From Polytrichum commune (Eukaryota; Streptophyta; Polytrichopsida; Polytrichales; Polytrichaceae): a DNA stretch of 64,000 nucleotides. The DNA is taken from assembly GCA_950295325.1 (NCBI GenBank), contig OX485807.1, forward strand, positions 20,617,666-20,681,665, given 5' to 3'. Numbering within the stretch: the stretch's first letter is position 1; the number at the start of each line of letters is the position of its first letter. Under the pieces are notes generated by a model that was not told where the DNA came from, did no database searches, and saw only the letters and a list, made by a program, of their open reading frames with translations. The translations under genes were made by a program, and so were the position numbers. Of the stretch, positions 1 to 11,645 are shown piece after piece.

Positions 1-232
1 ATTCCAGGTGATACACGGGGACGGATGAACTTCAGGTGACTTACTTCACCTCCAGCTTAACTTTCTTAGCTTTCTTTTTCTCTTGCATGTGTAAACTTAC
101 TGACTGAATAATTCTCTGGTCCTTTCTTACTCAGACAGGCGTTCTGCATCACATCACTTCTTGATGTAATTTGCCTTGTTGTATCTGACGTTTCTATTTC
201 TGTCAAGCTAATTTGTAATGTGTTGTCTGCAG
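1..232 (+). other. Upstream intron of the CLC-d gene
   Basis: This stretch ends in a pyrimidine-rich tract and TGCAG at 228-232, the acceptor of the first visible CLC-d exon. That exon begins with one base completing a codon, so the previous exon ends in phase 2. I could not identify a coding exon with confidence between 1 and 232. Confidence 0.5.
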
Positions 233-1516
233 ATATGATGTTGGAGATTTTGCAAAGCCAGTGTCAAGCAAGGGTCTCTCCATCAATGAGATTAATATTA
301 GCCCTCAGGAGATGGAGATGTACATAGATTTGCAACCCTTCGTGAATCCAACACCATATATTGTTCCCGAAGACATGTCTCTCACCAAAGTATGTAATCA
401 TTGTCTCAACTGTCTGTGATTCTAACTCAGGACAAATTGGATAGTATAACTCTGCAAGCATATTTTTGTGGATAACATGTTTCCTTCCTGGTTATATGTG
501 AGGTGCATTAGTGTTCACTCAAGAGAAATTGTACAGCTAGAAATTAGATGTCAAGGGGGAAGTTCTCCCATTGTGTCTAGAATTTTTCATGCATTGATAA
601 TTCTGTCTGCCCGATTTGTGTGTGCTCCTGTTTACTAGACTTCAAAACAGCAGATTTGGGCAGTACTGCACCTTCACTACCTGAGATGACATACTCTATT
701 GTTTTGAAATTAATCACCTTGTGAACTTTAGCGTGAGCCTATTACTCCAATGATGCTATAGGAATGCCATTGCACCAGGTTGTGCTGGTATGATTGCTTA
801 TGATGTCCATGAGTAATGTGGTAGTGTCCAATGAGGGTCTTTGATTGTATCGCAGGTTTACAATCTTTTTCGGCAGCTTGGATTGCGGCATATATGTGTT
901 GTGCCACGACCTGCACAAGTAGTGGGAGTGATAACTCGGAAGGATTTACTTCCTGAGGTGAGTATGAGTATGAGCTACACTGTAGACATCTACTAGGGTC
1001 CAAATTTTTCAAGAGCCCATACCCTAGTCTGATATGCAAGTGAGCATTTCTTGAAGGCCACTCCTGTGCTTATGTGTGTTGACCCACACAACCGTTGAAT
1101 CATTTCACTATAGTTTCTTGCTGGGTTTGCCTACTCTCCATGATTATCGAATGCACGTTTAATGTACCCCCTAGCACAGTAATTGACAGAAGGGCATGTA
1201 TTAGTAAGCAGTTAGTGAGGTGGCCATACATCTCATTAACCAATCTCTAGTCTACATTGATTGCCACAGATGATTCCTGAATCTTCCTGTCACTGTGTGA
1301 CATCCTTATTTGTACCCTTTTGATGTTGCTGATTAGTAGGGAAATCAATTGCTCTGAGACAGGTTCTTGACATCCATTTTGCTTTAAGTTAGCACAAATT
1401 ATTATGTTCCTTGTGTAGCTTCTGTTAAGATATGTGTGCTGATGCAGATGTTGGAAGAGAAAGAGGCTGTGGAAGAATTGGTGAGCAGTCGAGGAAGGTT
1501 GGGTCCGGATGCTTGA
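233..1516 (+). CDS. CLC-d: CLC-d-type chloride channel/antiporter, last three coding exons
   Basis: Partial gene whose 5' part lies before the window. Coding exons are 233-389, 856-957 and 1448-1516, with GT-AG junctions and agreeing phases; TGA stop at 1514-1516. The visible protein is the C-terminal CBS2 region of a eukaryotic CLC protein, starting at YDVGDFAKPVS and containing MEMYIDLQPFVNPTPY, VPEDMSLTKVYNLFRQLGLR and VVGVITRKDLLPE, then a short charged tail ending GRLGPDA. These strings match plant CLC-d more closely than CLC-a/b/c in my recollection of the family. CLC-d is a trans-Golgi/endosomal anion transporter (related to animal CLC-7) that helps set lumenal pH; the CBS pair regulates gating and binds nucleotides. 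The pore helices are not in the window, so transport residues cannot be checked. Family assignment is firm; the -d subtype is likely. Confidence 0.9.
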
Positions 1517-4500
1517 CAAACCCTCTTTTCCTCTGAGCACATGTATGCTTTCCTGGTCCATTTGCTCCTGCAAGTGTCATAACCCCATAACCTCCGGCTT
1601 TTGTTCTTAAGAAAAAAAACACCTGGCCTAGCACGTGACAGTACCCTTAAAGCCATGGCAGTCTGCAATCTTATCATCCTATTAACAATCTCTACAAATG
1701 AAACACATCATGTGTATATTTTTGTAGAAGTACAAGGTTTTATGTAACCCATATCAGTCACAAATGTTTCCAAGCGATATTAGCTCACAACATTCATAAA
1801 GCACATGGAATGATGTAGAATGGCTGCTATATGTTGGTTTGTGTATTCCAGCTCTTGACCTTGAAGCAAATATGTTGGTGGTGTTACAGGTATTTTTCTG
1901 TCCCAAATCAGCAGCAACCATTATTGGAGGACTTGATGTAGGCCAAGTGCAAGCTCCACATCAAATGCAATGTGCAGACAGGCCAATTCACTGATCCGCA
2001 TATAATTCCGTGCACTTGTTTTGTTGTACAGTTCATCAATGTTCTGGTTTGCCCTATAATATAGTTTGAATCACAGCCATTGCCGTGTCTATGTTCCTGT
2101 GTGCAGTGTTCAAGTCAAGCAAGTTATTTTGTTGAGTCTTTTTTGGCTGTTATTGGTGTACAACCATTGGTGGTCAGTCAAATGGAATGTATTTTGTTTA
2201 GTTCACACGAAAAAATTCTTCATTAGCATTTTGGGGACAATATGTGCTCCTAAATGCTGCTTCACTGCAATCAATGGCATTGCATGTACTATTCCAAAAG
2301 TTAAAGCATTCTCGACATGGCCAGTGGGAACAAGGGGACATTGTGAGTGATGGAGTAAGGGGACACCGTATTAGGGTCCGCTTCCATTAAGAAGCGGAAA
2401 TCAAATGCTATTGTCATCTTCATGTCGCCCTTTCTAAACAGGTATTTTATTTTCAATGGTGTCATGGCAGAACCTTCAACTTTCTGCTAATAAAATATAG
2501 ATCACGAGATAGTATCACAAGACATTCATCTATCCAGAATTGTCATTGTAAAAGGAAATGTGTGCATCAACATTTGATACCATCAATAATCCGTTTCCAC
2601 TTTTCAATGGAGATGCATCCTTACTGGAAGAATCAATCCATAATTAACGTGCATGAAGAAAGTAGTTACACCCTTTATTCTTGATGAGTTTGGTGTTCCA
2701 ACTCATTGGAAATGCATCTCAAAGGGAATTGAACTGTTAGGTATAGGTCGAACGCAGTGTGTTATAGATTCTTGATCACATCAACGTTTGCCTTCCGCTT
2801 CCCAATGAAAACGTGCCCTTAAATAATGGAAGGTGTGTATAGTGCATCCAAAAACTACTAGTCATGGAGAGAAAATATGTGCCATAATAGGTTTCATTGA
2901 AGACATGAGGTCGAGATCAGGTCTCATGCCACATCCGCAGCAGGTTGGCAAGGACCCAAAACCACGTCCCACCGTGGTTCAGGTTTTCATCCCTCCGAAG
3001 AGGGCCAGATTATCCAACACGTGTCTGTAGATCTGGGTTTGGGACATGGCTGGTGTTTGAGACCCAGAGAAAGGGAGTGTCGCGATTCTTCGTGTCTGGG
3101 GGGAGAAGAAGGCGGAGGGAGAGAAGGAAAGAGAGGCATGTCGTTGGTTGGAATTAGAAAATGGAGTGCAGGCCGGGAAAGGCCATGGAGCTTACCAGGT
3201 TATTGCCTGTTTTGCATTTGAATGCAGTCACGGTGTGCTGCATGTCATCATCATCATCTTCATTATCTTCTTTAAATATTTTTCCTGTTGAATTGCGTCT
3301 CTTACCAAAGACATCGAACTCTTCGGAAGCAATGGTGCATTGATGATACCTTGAAGAGCTTTCATCGGACCTTTACAAGAATCCAATGGCGTGTGAGTAA
3401 AGGCTGTGGTGAATGGTGCATGGTGTTCTTGTGTTACAACATGTCCGCGACCTTTCATTTTTGAAATTGAGAATGTGAGATTAAGAATCAAAATGAGGCA
3501 TGTGGATGCATCATCATCAGGTCATCAGGAGGTTCAACATCATGTACTTGGCCCAATGCCAGCAGTGAGCGCATCATTTCCTATGTAGTAGATACACTTC
3601 AATTCAGAGGTTGGAGTTACGGGTGAACGACCTCTATTGGTGGAATTTGTAATTCCTCATCATCATCTGCGGCCACTTAATCATGATGAATCTGTGTACG
3701 TGGTATGCAAGTCAAGGTGCTGCGGTACGGTGCGCAATCTGCAGTGGTAGAGCCACAAGAGGCATTTATAACTGGTGTGTCGTCGTAGATCGCAAATCCT
3801 GCTGAGGAGTTTCTGCTATGGATGATGGATGTGTCAGGGAAATGCAAGAAACATCAAAAACATCAAAATTTATAGAAGTGTTGTGTCTGCGGTACCGTTA
3901 TCTATTTTGCATGAACAGAGTCATCATCAAGAGGTGGCAAACCTGATTGTGCCACCGATTCATACTGTATATACCCATGTGGTGCATGCATTCTGTTTGG
4001 CTTTCCTGGCATTAAAACACGTGCAAATATGTCTTGTCTAGTCAATGTACCTGTCATGAAGAAGTGGTACGAGTATAACAAGTTGGTGGAGTTTTAGAGC
4101 ACACATTGAGGCCTCTTTCCTCTTTAATTCGCCCTATGGCTTCATTTGCCACTAGCAATGTCCTATATAAAATAATAATCTTCTTCGTGACCTCCTTCAC
4201 GCTTTACACCGCGTCCCCACAATTTCTTTAACGACAGAGTCGTTTTGATTAATTTGTGAGCACCTAGTAGGTTCAATCCTGTATATCAGCTCGGATGATG
4301 ATCCTTAATGCTGATGGTCTCACGTTTTCCCATTGCCATTGTCACCCTTTTCTTCTGCTCATCTACCTCTCCCTAGAGTTGACAATATGTAAGAGTTGAT
4401 TCTTTCTTGCTGCTAAGCATGTCAAGAAAAAATTGATGGCTGAACTTTGCCTCTAATACATGCCCTCTGTAAAGATTTGTGCACCAACGAACGAAAACCC

Positions 4501-4691
4501 TCAGTTCACTAGTTTAAGGGGTTTTAGTTCCGTTATTTATCCTACTTTCCTGTCATCTTCTCTGAATCCCTGGACGCATTGATTCAATGCGTTGTAGTCT
4601 TGGTTAACTGTATTCAAAGTGCCTCTCTCTACCTCTACCTCTCTCTCTGTGTCTGTGGCTCGAGTCTTTGTACTCGAGGCATCTGATGTCC
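1517..4691. other. CLC-d 3' UTR and intergenic spacer without a supported gene
   Basis: The first few hundred bases are probably CLC-d 3' UTR. The rest has only short frames with no recognisable motif. Positions 3245-3270 and 3655-3670 carry short CAT/ATC trinucleotide runs, and 4620-4660 is a CT-rich tract just before F-box gene 1, probably in its 5' UTR or core promoter. No RNA gene or terminal inverted repeat was recognised. Confidence 0.4.
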
Positions 4692-4791
4692 TTTCGTGGT
4701 CCGCTTGGATGGAAAAGGAGGCCATGGGAAAGAGAATAAGCCAAGACCAGAAAGTACAAGCTGGTGGTGGTACGATTTGGGAGGCCAGACC

Positions 4792-7456
4792 ATGGATGAG
4801 AGATTATGGGGTGACCTGCGAGAGGAGCTTCTGGAGAGGGTCCTGGCACGACTCCCTGTGGACAGCTTCTTCCGCTTGCGTGCCGTTTGCAGACGATGGA
4901 ACGCTATTATGTTCTCCCCCGAATTTCTTGGAGACTGCTCCGAGGTAGGCAATTCCTGTCCAATTCCTAACCTTTGCACCCGTGGGAAGGATCTCAAAAA
5001 CTGTCGTTCACTTTAACAAGGAGTGTCATAGTTATAAAATAAAGATCCAATCGCCTGAAACGATGTGCAGATGGCATGCATGCATAGGTCTACACTTGCA
5101 AATTCTGCCGTCAACGGACTATGACTCTGTGCTAATGAGAACTGCCAAAGGATTTGACTCTTAAATGCAATGACAACATGTATGTAAGTAAAGAACAAAA
5201 TTTAATTATCATGCCATCCATCATTATAGCAGGATATTGAAAATTCATTCTGCAACTCTGGCTCCACATTCTTCCTATTGCATTTAAGCTCACCCACTTC
5301 TGAGCATGTAGATATGATAAGTGTTTCGTGGCATACAGTGGTGGTTATATATTTTATATAGAAAGTGAAAATCCTCTAATGCTCACCATGAAAGTTTTCC
5401 TCACCGTCCAAACATCTCTCTTCTTGCTCATTTCCTGTTTGTTCCAATCAAATGGTTGATACAAAAGATTCGAGTTTGCAGATAGTTGAGTGAGTCTTTC
5501 TTCCCCCACCTCACCTCCAGTTTTGAGGCTCATTTAGGGCCTACCGAAACTCTGGAGTATGGATAGTTTGAGGTTAAGAGAATGCCACATTCCACACCTT
5601 CTTCACATTGTTGGTGTCATGGTGAACTATACATTAATTTGTTCATAAGTGTTTTGGTCTCATCAAGTTGCGTCGCTGGCCTCACAACATGTATCTATAG
5701 CATTTTGCAGGTAACCACCTCGCTGGGGCATTATTTCATCAAAGCTGACCGGCGTTCCGATCGAGTATTATTGGGGTACAGCCCTACGTTGTCCAAATGG
5801 CATCGAATTGCGTTTGACTTTCTTCCAATGCAGATCCAGCCAGCTGCTTCAGCTGGGGGTCTAGTTTGTTTGGTGGCTGATTATCGGCCTTTTGCTCTCT
5901 TTGTATGTAATCCCATCACCAAGGTGGCAAGGCAATTGCCTCCTCGAATTTGCAAACGCAGACCAAGAATTGTTTGCATGGTTGTGGACAGACTGGCGAA
6001 GACATACAAGATCATAGCGGCTGGCGGCTATCGAACTGATGATGATCGTTGGACCACCGAAGTATTTGATTCCGTGACCAGTTTGTGGCGAGTTTCTGGG
6101 AGTTTATTGCAAGAAGAGCTCACTAAACGTGCTATTTGCTGCAGGTTTGGCCATCTACACTCGTATTCTCCACACTTGATCTGATCTGTGCTTCAATCCT
6201 CAAATTCCTCACGTCATCGCAACACAAAATTGATTCTATGTGAGGTCTCAGAAGAGATATTTTATTTGTGATCAGTTTTCAAGTGATGTGTTTTCTGTAA
6301 TAACATACCACCATTCTTGCCTCATCCCGGAGGTTCTGTCCTTCAATCCTACAATTCTTCTTCACTGTAGCATCACGTCATCTTAAAACAATTGTTTCTG
6401 TTGTGAGATCTCAGAAAAGGTATTTATATGTGATCAATCTTTGAAGAGATGCCTTTTCTGTAATTTATACCAACAATATTGTGTCACCCCAGAGGACATG
6501 TGCTTAATGATTCAATTCCTTACTGTAGCTTCGTGTTCCCATTGCATGTTCTCAGGAGAGGTAGTTTAGTTTGTTATCAATTTCTAAGTAATGAATTTTC
6601 TCTAATAATATCCACCAATCTTTTGACATCTCAGAGGATATGTGCCACAATCCTTCAATTCTTCATTGTAGCATCACATCTTTTAAACACAAAATTATTT
6701 CTACTGTGAGGTCTTAGAAGAGGTATTTTAGTTTGTGATCAATTTTGGAGTGATGCCTTTTCTGTAATAACAAACCAATCATGTTGTGTCATCCCAGAAG
6801 AGATGTGCTTCAATTCTTCACTGTAGCATCACTTCCTCTCAACACAAATTATTACTAATGTGAGGTCTCAGAAAAGGGATTTCTTTCTGATCATTTTTGG
6901 AGTGAATAACATACCAACATTCTTGTGTCATCCCAGAGGATCATTATACTGTTTGACATGTGGGCCAAACGGTGGCCTGTTGGAATACAACATCCAACAT
7001 GAACTATGGTCAAAAGTGAAGACGCAGCGGATGCCTGGAAATGTGAAATCCCGCCAGCTCTTTGAGTGCAAAGGAAGGATAGGGATTGTGGGGAAAGCTT
7101 CCAGAAATCAGACACTGGGATTGTGTGTGTGGTTGTTGGAGTTGAAGACTATGAAATGGGTGGAGCATGGACGAATGCCTCCTGACATGTTTGATCGGTT
7201 ATACAAAAAATGGCCATGTGACAGCATGTATTGTGCAGGATATGGCGATCTCATTTTCTTCACTCGCTTCTACTCACCTCTCGGATTAATGTACAGCCTC
7301 TCCAAAATGCAGTGGGAATGGGTTCCACCTTGCCCATTGCTTCGAGATGGTGCACTCAACATTCCTCGGCCACGGAATTGGTCAGTGTTCCAACATGAAT
7401 TGGATGGTTTCTCCTTTGAACCGAGGTTAGATGCCACGCCTTTCTACAAAGGCTAG
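4792..7456 (+). CDS. F-box/kelch-type protein 1
   Basis: Three exons, 4792-4944, 5711-6144 and 6937-7456, joined by GT-AG introns in phases 0 and 2, give 368 residues ending TPFYKG-stop. Residues 1-50 are an F-box (LREELLERVLARLPVDSFFR, then CRRWN). The remainder is a kelch/F-box-associated beta-propeller-like region with WHRIAFDFLP, LFVCNPITK and LPPR, typical of plant FBK proteins near At5g15710, HAWAIIAN SKIRT and UFO. Such proteins plug into SKP1-CUL1 ubiquitin ligases through the F-box and bind substrate through the C-terminal domain; the substrate here is unknown. The frame stays open upstream to an ATG at 4696, which would add 32 residues; 4792 is preferred because it sits right before the F-box. 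Intron 2 is a five-unit tandem array, and the 3' end is duplicated downstream. Both are annotated separately. Confidence 0.88.
6191..6940 (+). repeat. Five-unit tandem array forming intron 2 of F-box gene 1
   Basis: Units begin near 6191, 6341, 6503, 6645 and 6808, giving spacings of about 150, 162, 142 and 163 bp. Each carries a CTTCAATCCT-like start, a GTAGCATCAC block, a GTGAGGTCTCAGAA block, a TTTTCTGTAATAACA block and a final CATCCCAGAGGA-like block. The last block of unit 5 is the working splice acceptor (AG at 6935-6936). Units 2, 3 and 4 keep an AG at the same place, so the array contains several decoy acceptors. Confidence 0.85.
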
Positions 7457-7935
7457 GATGGTATGTATCCACATAGTTATCCACATTTGATAACTCTGGC
7501 TTTGTTTATGGATCGTGACAAATTAAGTGTCACTCTCCAGAACTTTAGGAGTTGGTCATGTCTGTCAAAATATTCGAATCACAACATGAAGCTCATCGTT
7601 GCTCACTCTGAATGATCTCTTGTGAGCATAAACTGGATGTCCCAAACACAATATTTTAATCATGTGCCTTGCTTATTGGGTTTATCAGAAGTCATATTGT
7701 CAAATTAGTTGCCACCCCTTTTACAAAGGTCAGGGTGAAAATTAAGTACCATCCTTCACAGCTATCTATATTCATTTGATAACCCTGGCTTTGTGACAAA
7801 TTATCTGTCACACTCCATTCTGTGTAGATTCCCTCCAGAATTTAGGAGTTGATTGCATCTATCAAAATATATGACGCAAGATGAGCTCATTGCTCACTCT
7901 AAATGACCATAAACTGGATGTTCCACTAAAGCTAT
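7431..7935 (+). repeat. Tandem duplication of the F-box gene 1 stop region and 3' UTR
   Basis: The block from about 7431, containing the last codons and stop of F-box gene 1, recurs from about 7709 at an offset of about 278 bp. Matching pieces include GCCACGCCTTTCTACAAAGG against GCCACCCCTTTTACAAAGG, then TTTGATAACTCTGGCTTTG, GTGACAAATTA and TTTAGGAGTTG. The second copy has lost a frame and is probably 3' UTR or spacer. Confidence 0.75.
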
Positions 7936-9271
7936 TAGATATATCAGGTCATATAGAAATCAGAGTTCACATCAGAGTGTCTCATGGAAGTGTAAGAAAT
8001 GTCAGCTTCTCATCCAATGCGGGTTCATCCTCATTAAACATCTCTGTCTAGTACCAGAAACTGTGCTATTACTGTAGAGTGATATCTGGTTCAACATTGC
8101 GATTGCCGAAAGCTAATTTCGACGTTGGATTGAGCATTGCCTTGACCAATGTGCATATGGCATGTGGCAAGATTTTTCAAGAAATGATCATTTTTTTGTT
8201 GAAGCAAACAGCAGCCTACAGTAGTGTCCAAATCACCAGAGTGATCTGTAAAGTCTCTCAGAGAGGACTGAACCATAGGTTTGATCCTTAAGAGAATTTT
8301 CTGTCAAGAGCTCAATAGCAACTTGTAACTTAGTGTGTCCGAACCTGTTTTGAAAGTTGGGTGAAACTCCTTGGACCTCCTCTTGCTATCCCAAAACTCC
8401 GAGAAAATTTTGAGATTTTAAATAGGGTTTCTTCATGGGCCCTATCATCCTATATTGTGGATCCACCTATGCAAGGCTAGCTTGGCCCACCCATTCTGGT
8501 ATGACAAGTCAGAGAGCCAATTTTTAATAACTCAACGTAACGCATTGAGCCTTGTAAATTAAGCCTTAAGAAAACTTGGGTGGCTTCCTCTCAAACTCGT
8601 CTTTTTGCCAACTTACCAGGTGTTTGTTGCAAATAACCATAACTATCTTGACATGACCATCTCCCAAATTGCAATCTCAACTTCAGCTTTGCTTGTAGTA
8701 TACAGCCTTATGCTGCTGCAGAAAGCTTTGCGTTGCAGAACACACTCCTTTCCTAGATTATATTGATATCCGAGTGACAAAAACTTTGTTCAAGTTCAGT
8801 GCAGTTTAATTTCTAGTTTGTAGGACTTGTCCATCACAAAATCTGAAAGTGACTAGAATTGATTTTGGAACACTTGATACAGTACTTGAAAATGGGTGTC
8901 CTAAGGCTCGTTTTTCAATACCTTTTAAATCCACACCCATGAACACACTCATTTGTCATTAGTTTCTGAAACTTTCTACACAAGGGCTCACAAATTAGCA
9001 TGGGCTTCCTGAGGGAAGCAAGTATAAATGGAGAGCTCTTTGCTTGCATGTTATTGCTGCCTTTCATTGATCCACTCTATAAACACTTACATACGTATCT
9101 TTCTTTCCAAACAAAGTTTAGCAACTTAAAAAATTCCCAATGATAATCACTATTTCACATTCACATGAGGATAGGTAGATCCACTACACTAAACATATGG
9201 TTTAGTGTGGCCCACACCATTGATCACCGACCCACATTAATTGTCTTTCAATCATTGGGTGGCAACTAAGG
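7936..9271. other. Intergenic spacer with no supported gene
   Basis: No coding pattern or RNA gene seen. A short perfect palindrome (ACACTAAAC, spacer, GTTTAGTGT) lies near 9186-9208. Its arms resemble the CACTAAATATG ends of the MITEs at 11370 and 55471, so it may be a pair of abutting element ends. Confidence 0.4.
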
Positions 9272-9273
9272 TA

Positions 9274-10558
9274 CAGTCTAACCTTGATAATGTCACACCA
9301 TCCGTTTCACCAAAAAGAGTGATATAAACAAGGTGTGACATATTTGATAATGTCACGTTTTGAAGATTTGTGCATAATGTGATATTATCAAAAAATAGGT
9401 AGAAAATCAAAATAAAATTACAATGTAAAAAAGAAAATAACAAATACGAGACTTCAATGTTTTTGAATGTAAGATCTAATTCAAAATTGTGAATAACAAC
9501 AAGAGCACATCATAATGTGTCATTGAGATCAGGTAAAGACCTCTCACTAGAGACAAAGAAGTTTCTAATGTCACATTGTTTTGTTGATGTTAAATGTGCA
9601 ACACCAATTCTAATGAGTTTGTCATGGATTTTTTTCCATTCCTAACAACTCCAGAGTGTTGAAAATCTGAGAACCTTGGCTAGCCATAAAATTCGAAACA
9701 TCTTTAGCATATTTTTGTGCATCGCTTAGCTTCACTACTTTAGACTCATCATCACTGCTATCAACAATCAATGGGTCTACTTCCATGGAATCAAGAACAT
9801 GTTTGCCATCTTGCACTAATTGCACAAGCTCCTCAGTAGAATATTCCACCTCAAAATCATCTTCACCTTCCATGTTTATGTACTCCAAAGGACAAAGCTT
9901 TTCTATAGGCTTGCCTTCGACATCCAAACCCAAATTCAATGCGGCGATGAGATTGCCCAATTCCAAAGTTGCTTCCTCCATTTTGGACTTCAAACGTTCA
10001 TCAAAATTATTGATATCTGCATTCCACTCTGTAGGCAATATGGCGGACTTTCTCGAACAATTTCTAATGGTTTGATCATCTAATTCATGCCATGCCGCCA
10101 CACACCATAGCATAGCTTGAAATAGATCAACATTCAGTTTCCCCAAATCTCCATTTGAGTTGTTATCAATTTGTTGCAAAGTCTAGGCAACAAGCTTGCG
10201 CTTATAGCACATTTTGAATGTTGCAATCACTCCTTGATCCAAAGGCTGAACAACTAAAGTCACATTTGGTGGAAGGAACAAGATAGTGATATGGGAGAGT
10301 ACAAAAGCATTAAACCCATCTATAACTTTCTTGACTATCTATCTATCTACAATATGTCCATCCAACCATCACATACAATCCATCCATACTTGGTATTATC
10401 ACATTTACACTACGGATTTTGGAAAAAAATAGTGACATTACCAAGGGTGATAGGGATAATAACGAGGGAGTTTTACACTATGAAAATCGGTTTCAAACTT
10501 TTAGGTGACAATATCAAGGTGTTTTATTAACAAGGGTGACATTATCAAGGTTAGACTG
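9274..10558 (-). mobile_element. pogo/Tigger-like Tc1-mariner transposon, 1285 bp, decayed
   Basis: The ends are 23-bp inverted repeats starting CAGTCTAACCTTGATAATGT (9274-9296 and, inverted, 10536-10558). Each is flanked by TA (9272-9273 and 10559-10560), the target duplication of the Tc1/mariner superfamily. Further copies of a GTGACATTATCAAGG-like motif lie just inside both ends, as expected for subterminal transposase sites. The interior encodes, on the minus strand, the C-terminal half of a DDE transposase. The CENP-B-type DNA-binding region and the first catalytic aspartate region are missing, so the copy is internally deleted. Confidence 0.85.
9622..10340 (-). pseudogene. pogo-type DDE transposase fragment
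   Basis: Reading on the minus strand from about 10340, the frame gives KKVIDGFNAF, then ITILFLPPNVTLVVQPLDQG and VIATFKMCYKRKL, the canonical 'FLPPN-T-S-QPLDQGVI-FK' block of CENP-B/jerky/Tigger DDE_1 transposases. An in-frame TAG at 10183-10185 follows, then an open tract to 9622 with WHELDDQTIRNC, matching the family's 'W..V...TI.NCF..'. The usual DN pair of the second catalytic position reads DG here. With the N-terminus absent, a nonsense codon and an altered catalytic motif, it cannot encode an active enzyme. It lies wholly inside the inverted repeats. Confidence 0.8.
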
Positions 10559-10560
10559 TA

Positions 10561-11369
10561 GTTGACCCTAGAAGCATCATTTCTAGCAATTTTGAACTTC
10601 TAGGTAGGTCAAATAGCTCGGACAAAGTCCACAAAAACCCATCAATCTATAAAAGTATGGAGAATTCACCAAAAATCATAATATAATAATTTCATATGCA
10701 ATCCACATGAACTCACAAAGTTATTTTCAGAAATTAGCTTTTTCTTATTCATTAGGGGGTTTACTAACGTTGGATTGCTTAGTGAGAATGACCACAAAAT
10801 CAAACTTGTTATGCATGAGAGTCTTATATTAGATGAGGGTATTTTTCACCTTGTGTTGAACCTGGGGGGGTGGACTCTTCGTTGGAAACCCTAAATGGCG
10901 TGCGTGGGTCATTATGAAACTAAACCTCCTGTATACAAGAGGTTTGTAGTGAAAAGCAAAATGTAGACATATTAATAACATGCTAGAAAATGGTTCACTT
11001 ATTTCTACCGGGCTTTTTAATTTGATATGATAAATGCCTCCACTAAGTATACAAAATATACATCATGCATTAAATAGGCCCTTTATTACATCTAAAATCC
11101 ACTTTCACTTTTCAATGAAAATGTCATTGAACATTTTTTTCATCCATAGCATGTAACTCAAATCAATGCATCAAACAAACAAAGACAAGAGCATAATATC
11201 TTAGCCTTAACTTATAGAGAAAAACTCAAGGAAACCTAGGAGCAATTCAAGAGCTTTATGGATAAAAACCAAAAATCAAATGCAAACCCTAACAAGAATA
11301 AACAAGGTAGTCATTGAGGACTATGACCATGTAACAATAATCAATGAAAATGTGCATTGGACGAAACTA
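10561..11369. other. AT-rich spacer with nothing recognised
   Basis: No supported reading frame, RNA gene or repeat boundary was seen here. Confidence 0.4.
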
Positions 11370-11645
11370 CACTAAATATGACATTTAGTGTCATATGGTA
11401 TTTTATGTCACTATGGTAACTTTTCATATCACACTGTTTATGAATAAGTGAACAAATATGTCATGGATGATCGAGATTTGGATGACAAATGCCTTGCTAA
11501 GTGACAGTGCTTACAACACTGTAAATCTATAATCCCCCAAAAAATTACAAGGAATGACAAATAATGTTGAGTTAACATTTACTGTTGGTGACACTACACC
11601 ACGGTTTACAATTAGTAATGGTGACACTACATATGATATTTAGTG
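11370..11645. mobile_element. MITE, CACTAAATATG-ended family, copy A
   Basis: A 276-bp block starts CACTAAATATGACATTTAGTG and ends ATGATATTTAGTG. It is closely similar to the block at 55471-55830, sharing ATGGTAACTTTT, TGTCATGGATGAT, TATAATCCCCCAAAAAATT, GAATGACAA and GGTGACACTAC plus CGGTTTACA. It has no coding capacity. The CACTA/TAGTG ends recall CACTA (EnSpm) elements, but no target duplication was confirmed. Confidence 0.65.

Noticed and set aside
2066-2350. 94-codon plus-strand frame
   Set aside because: No family motif, no splice context, and AT-rich composition like the surrounding spacer.
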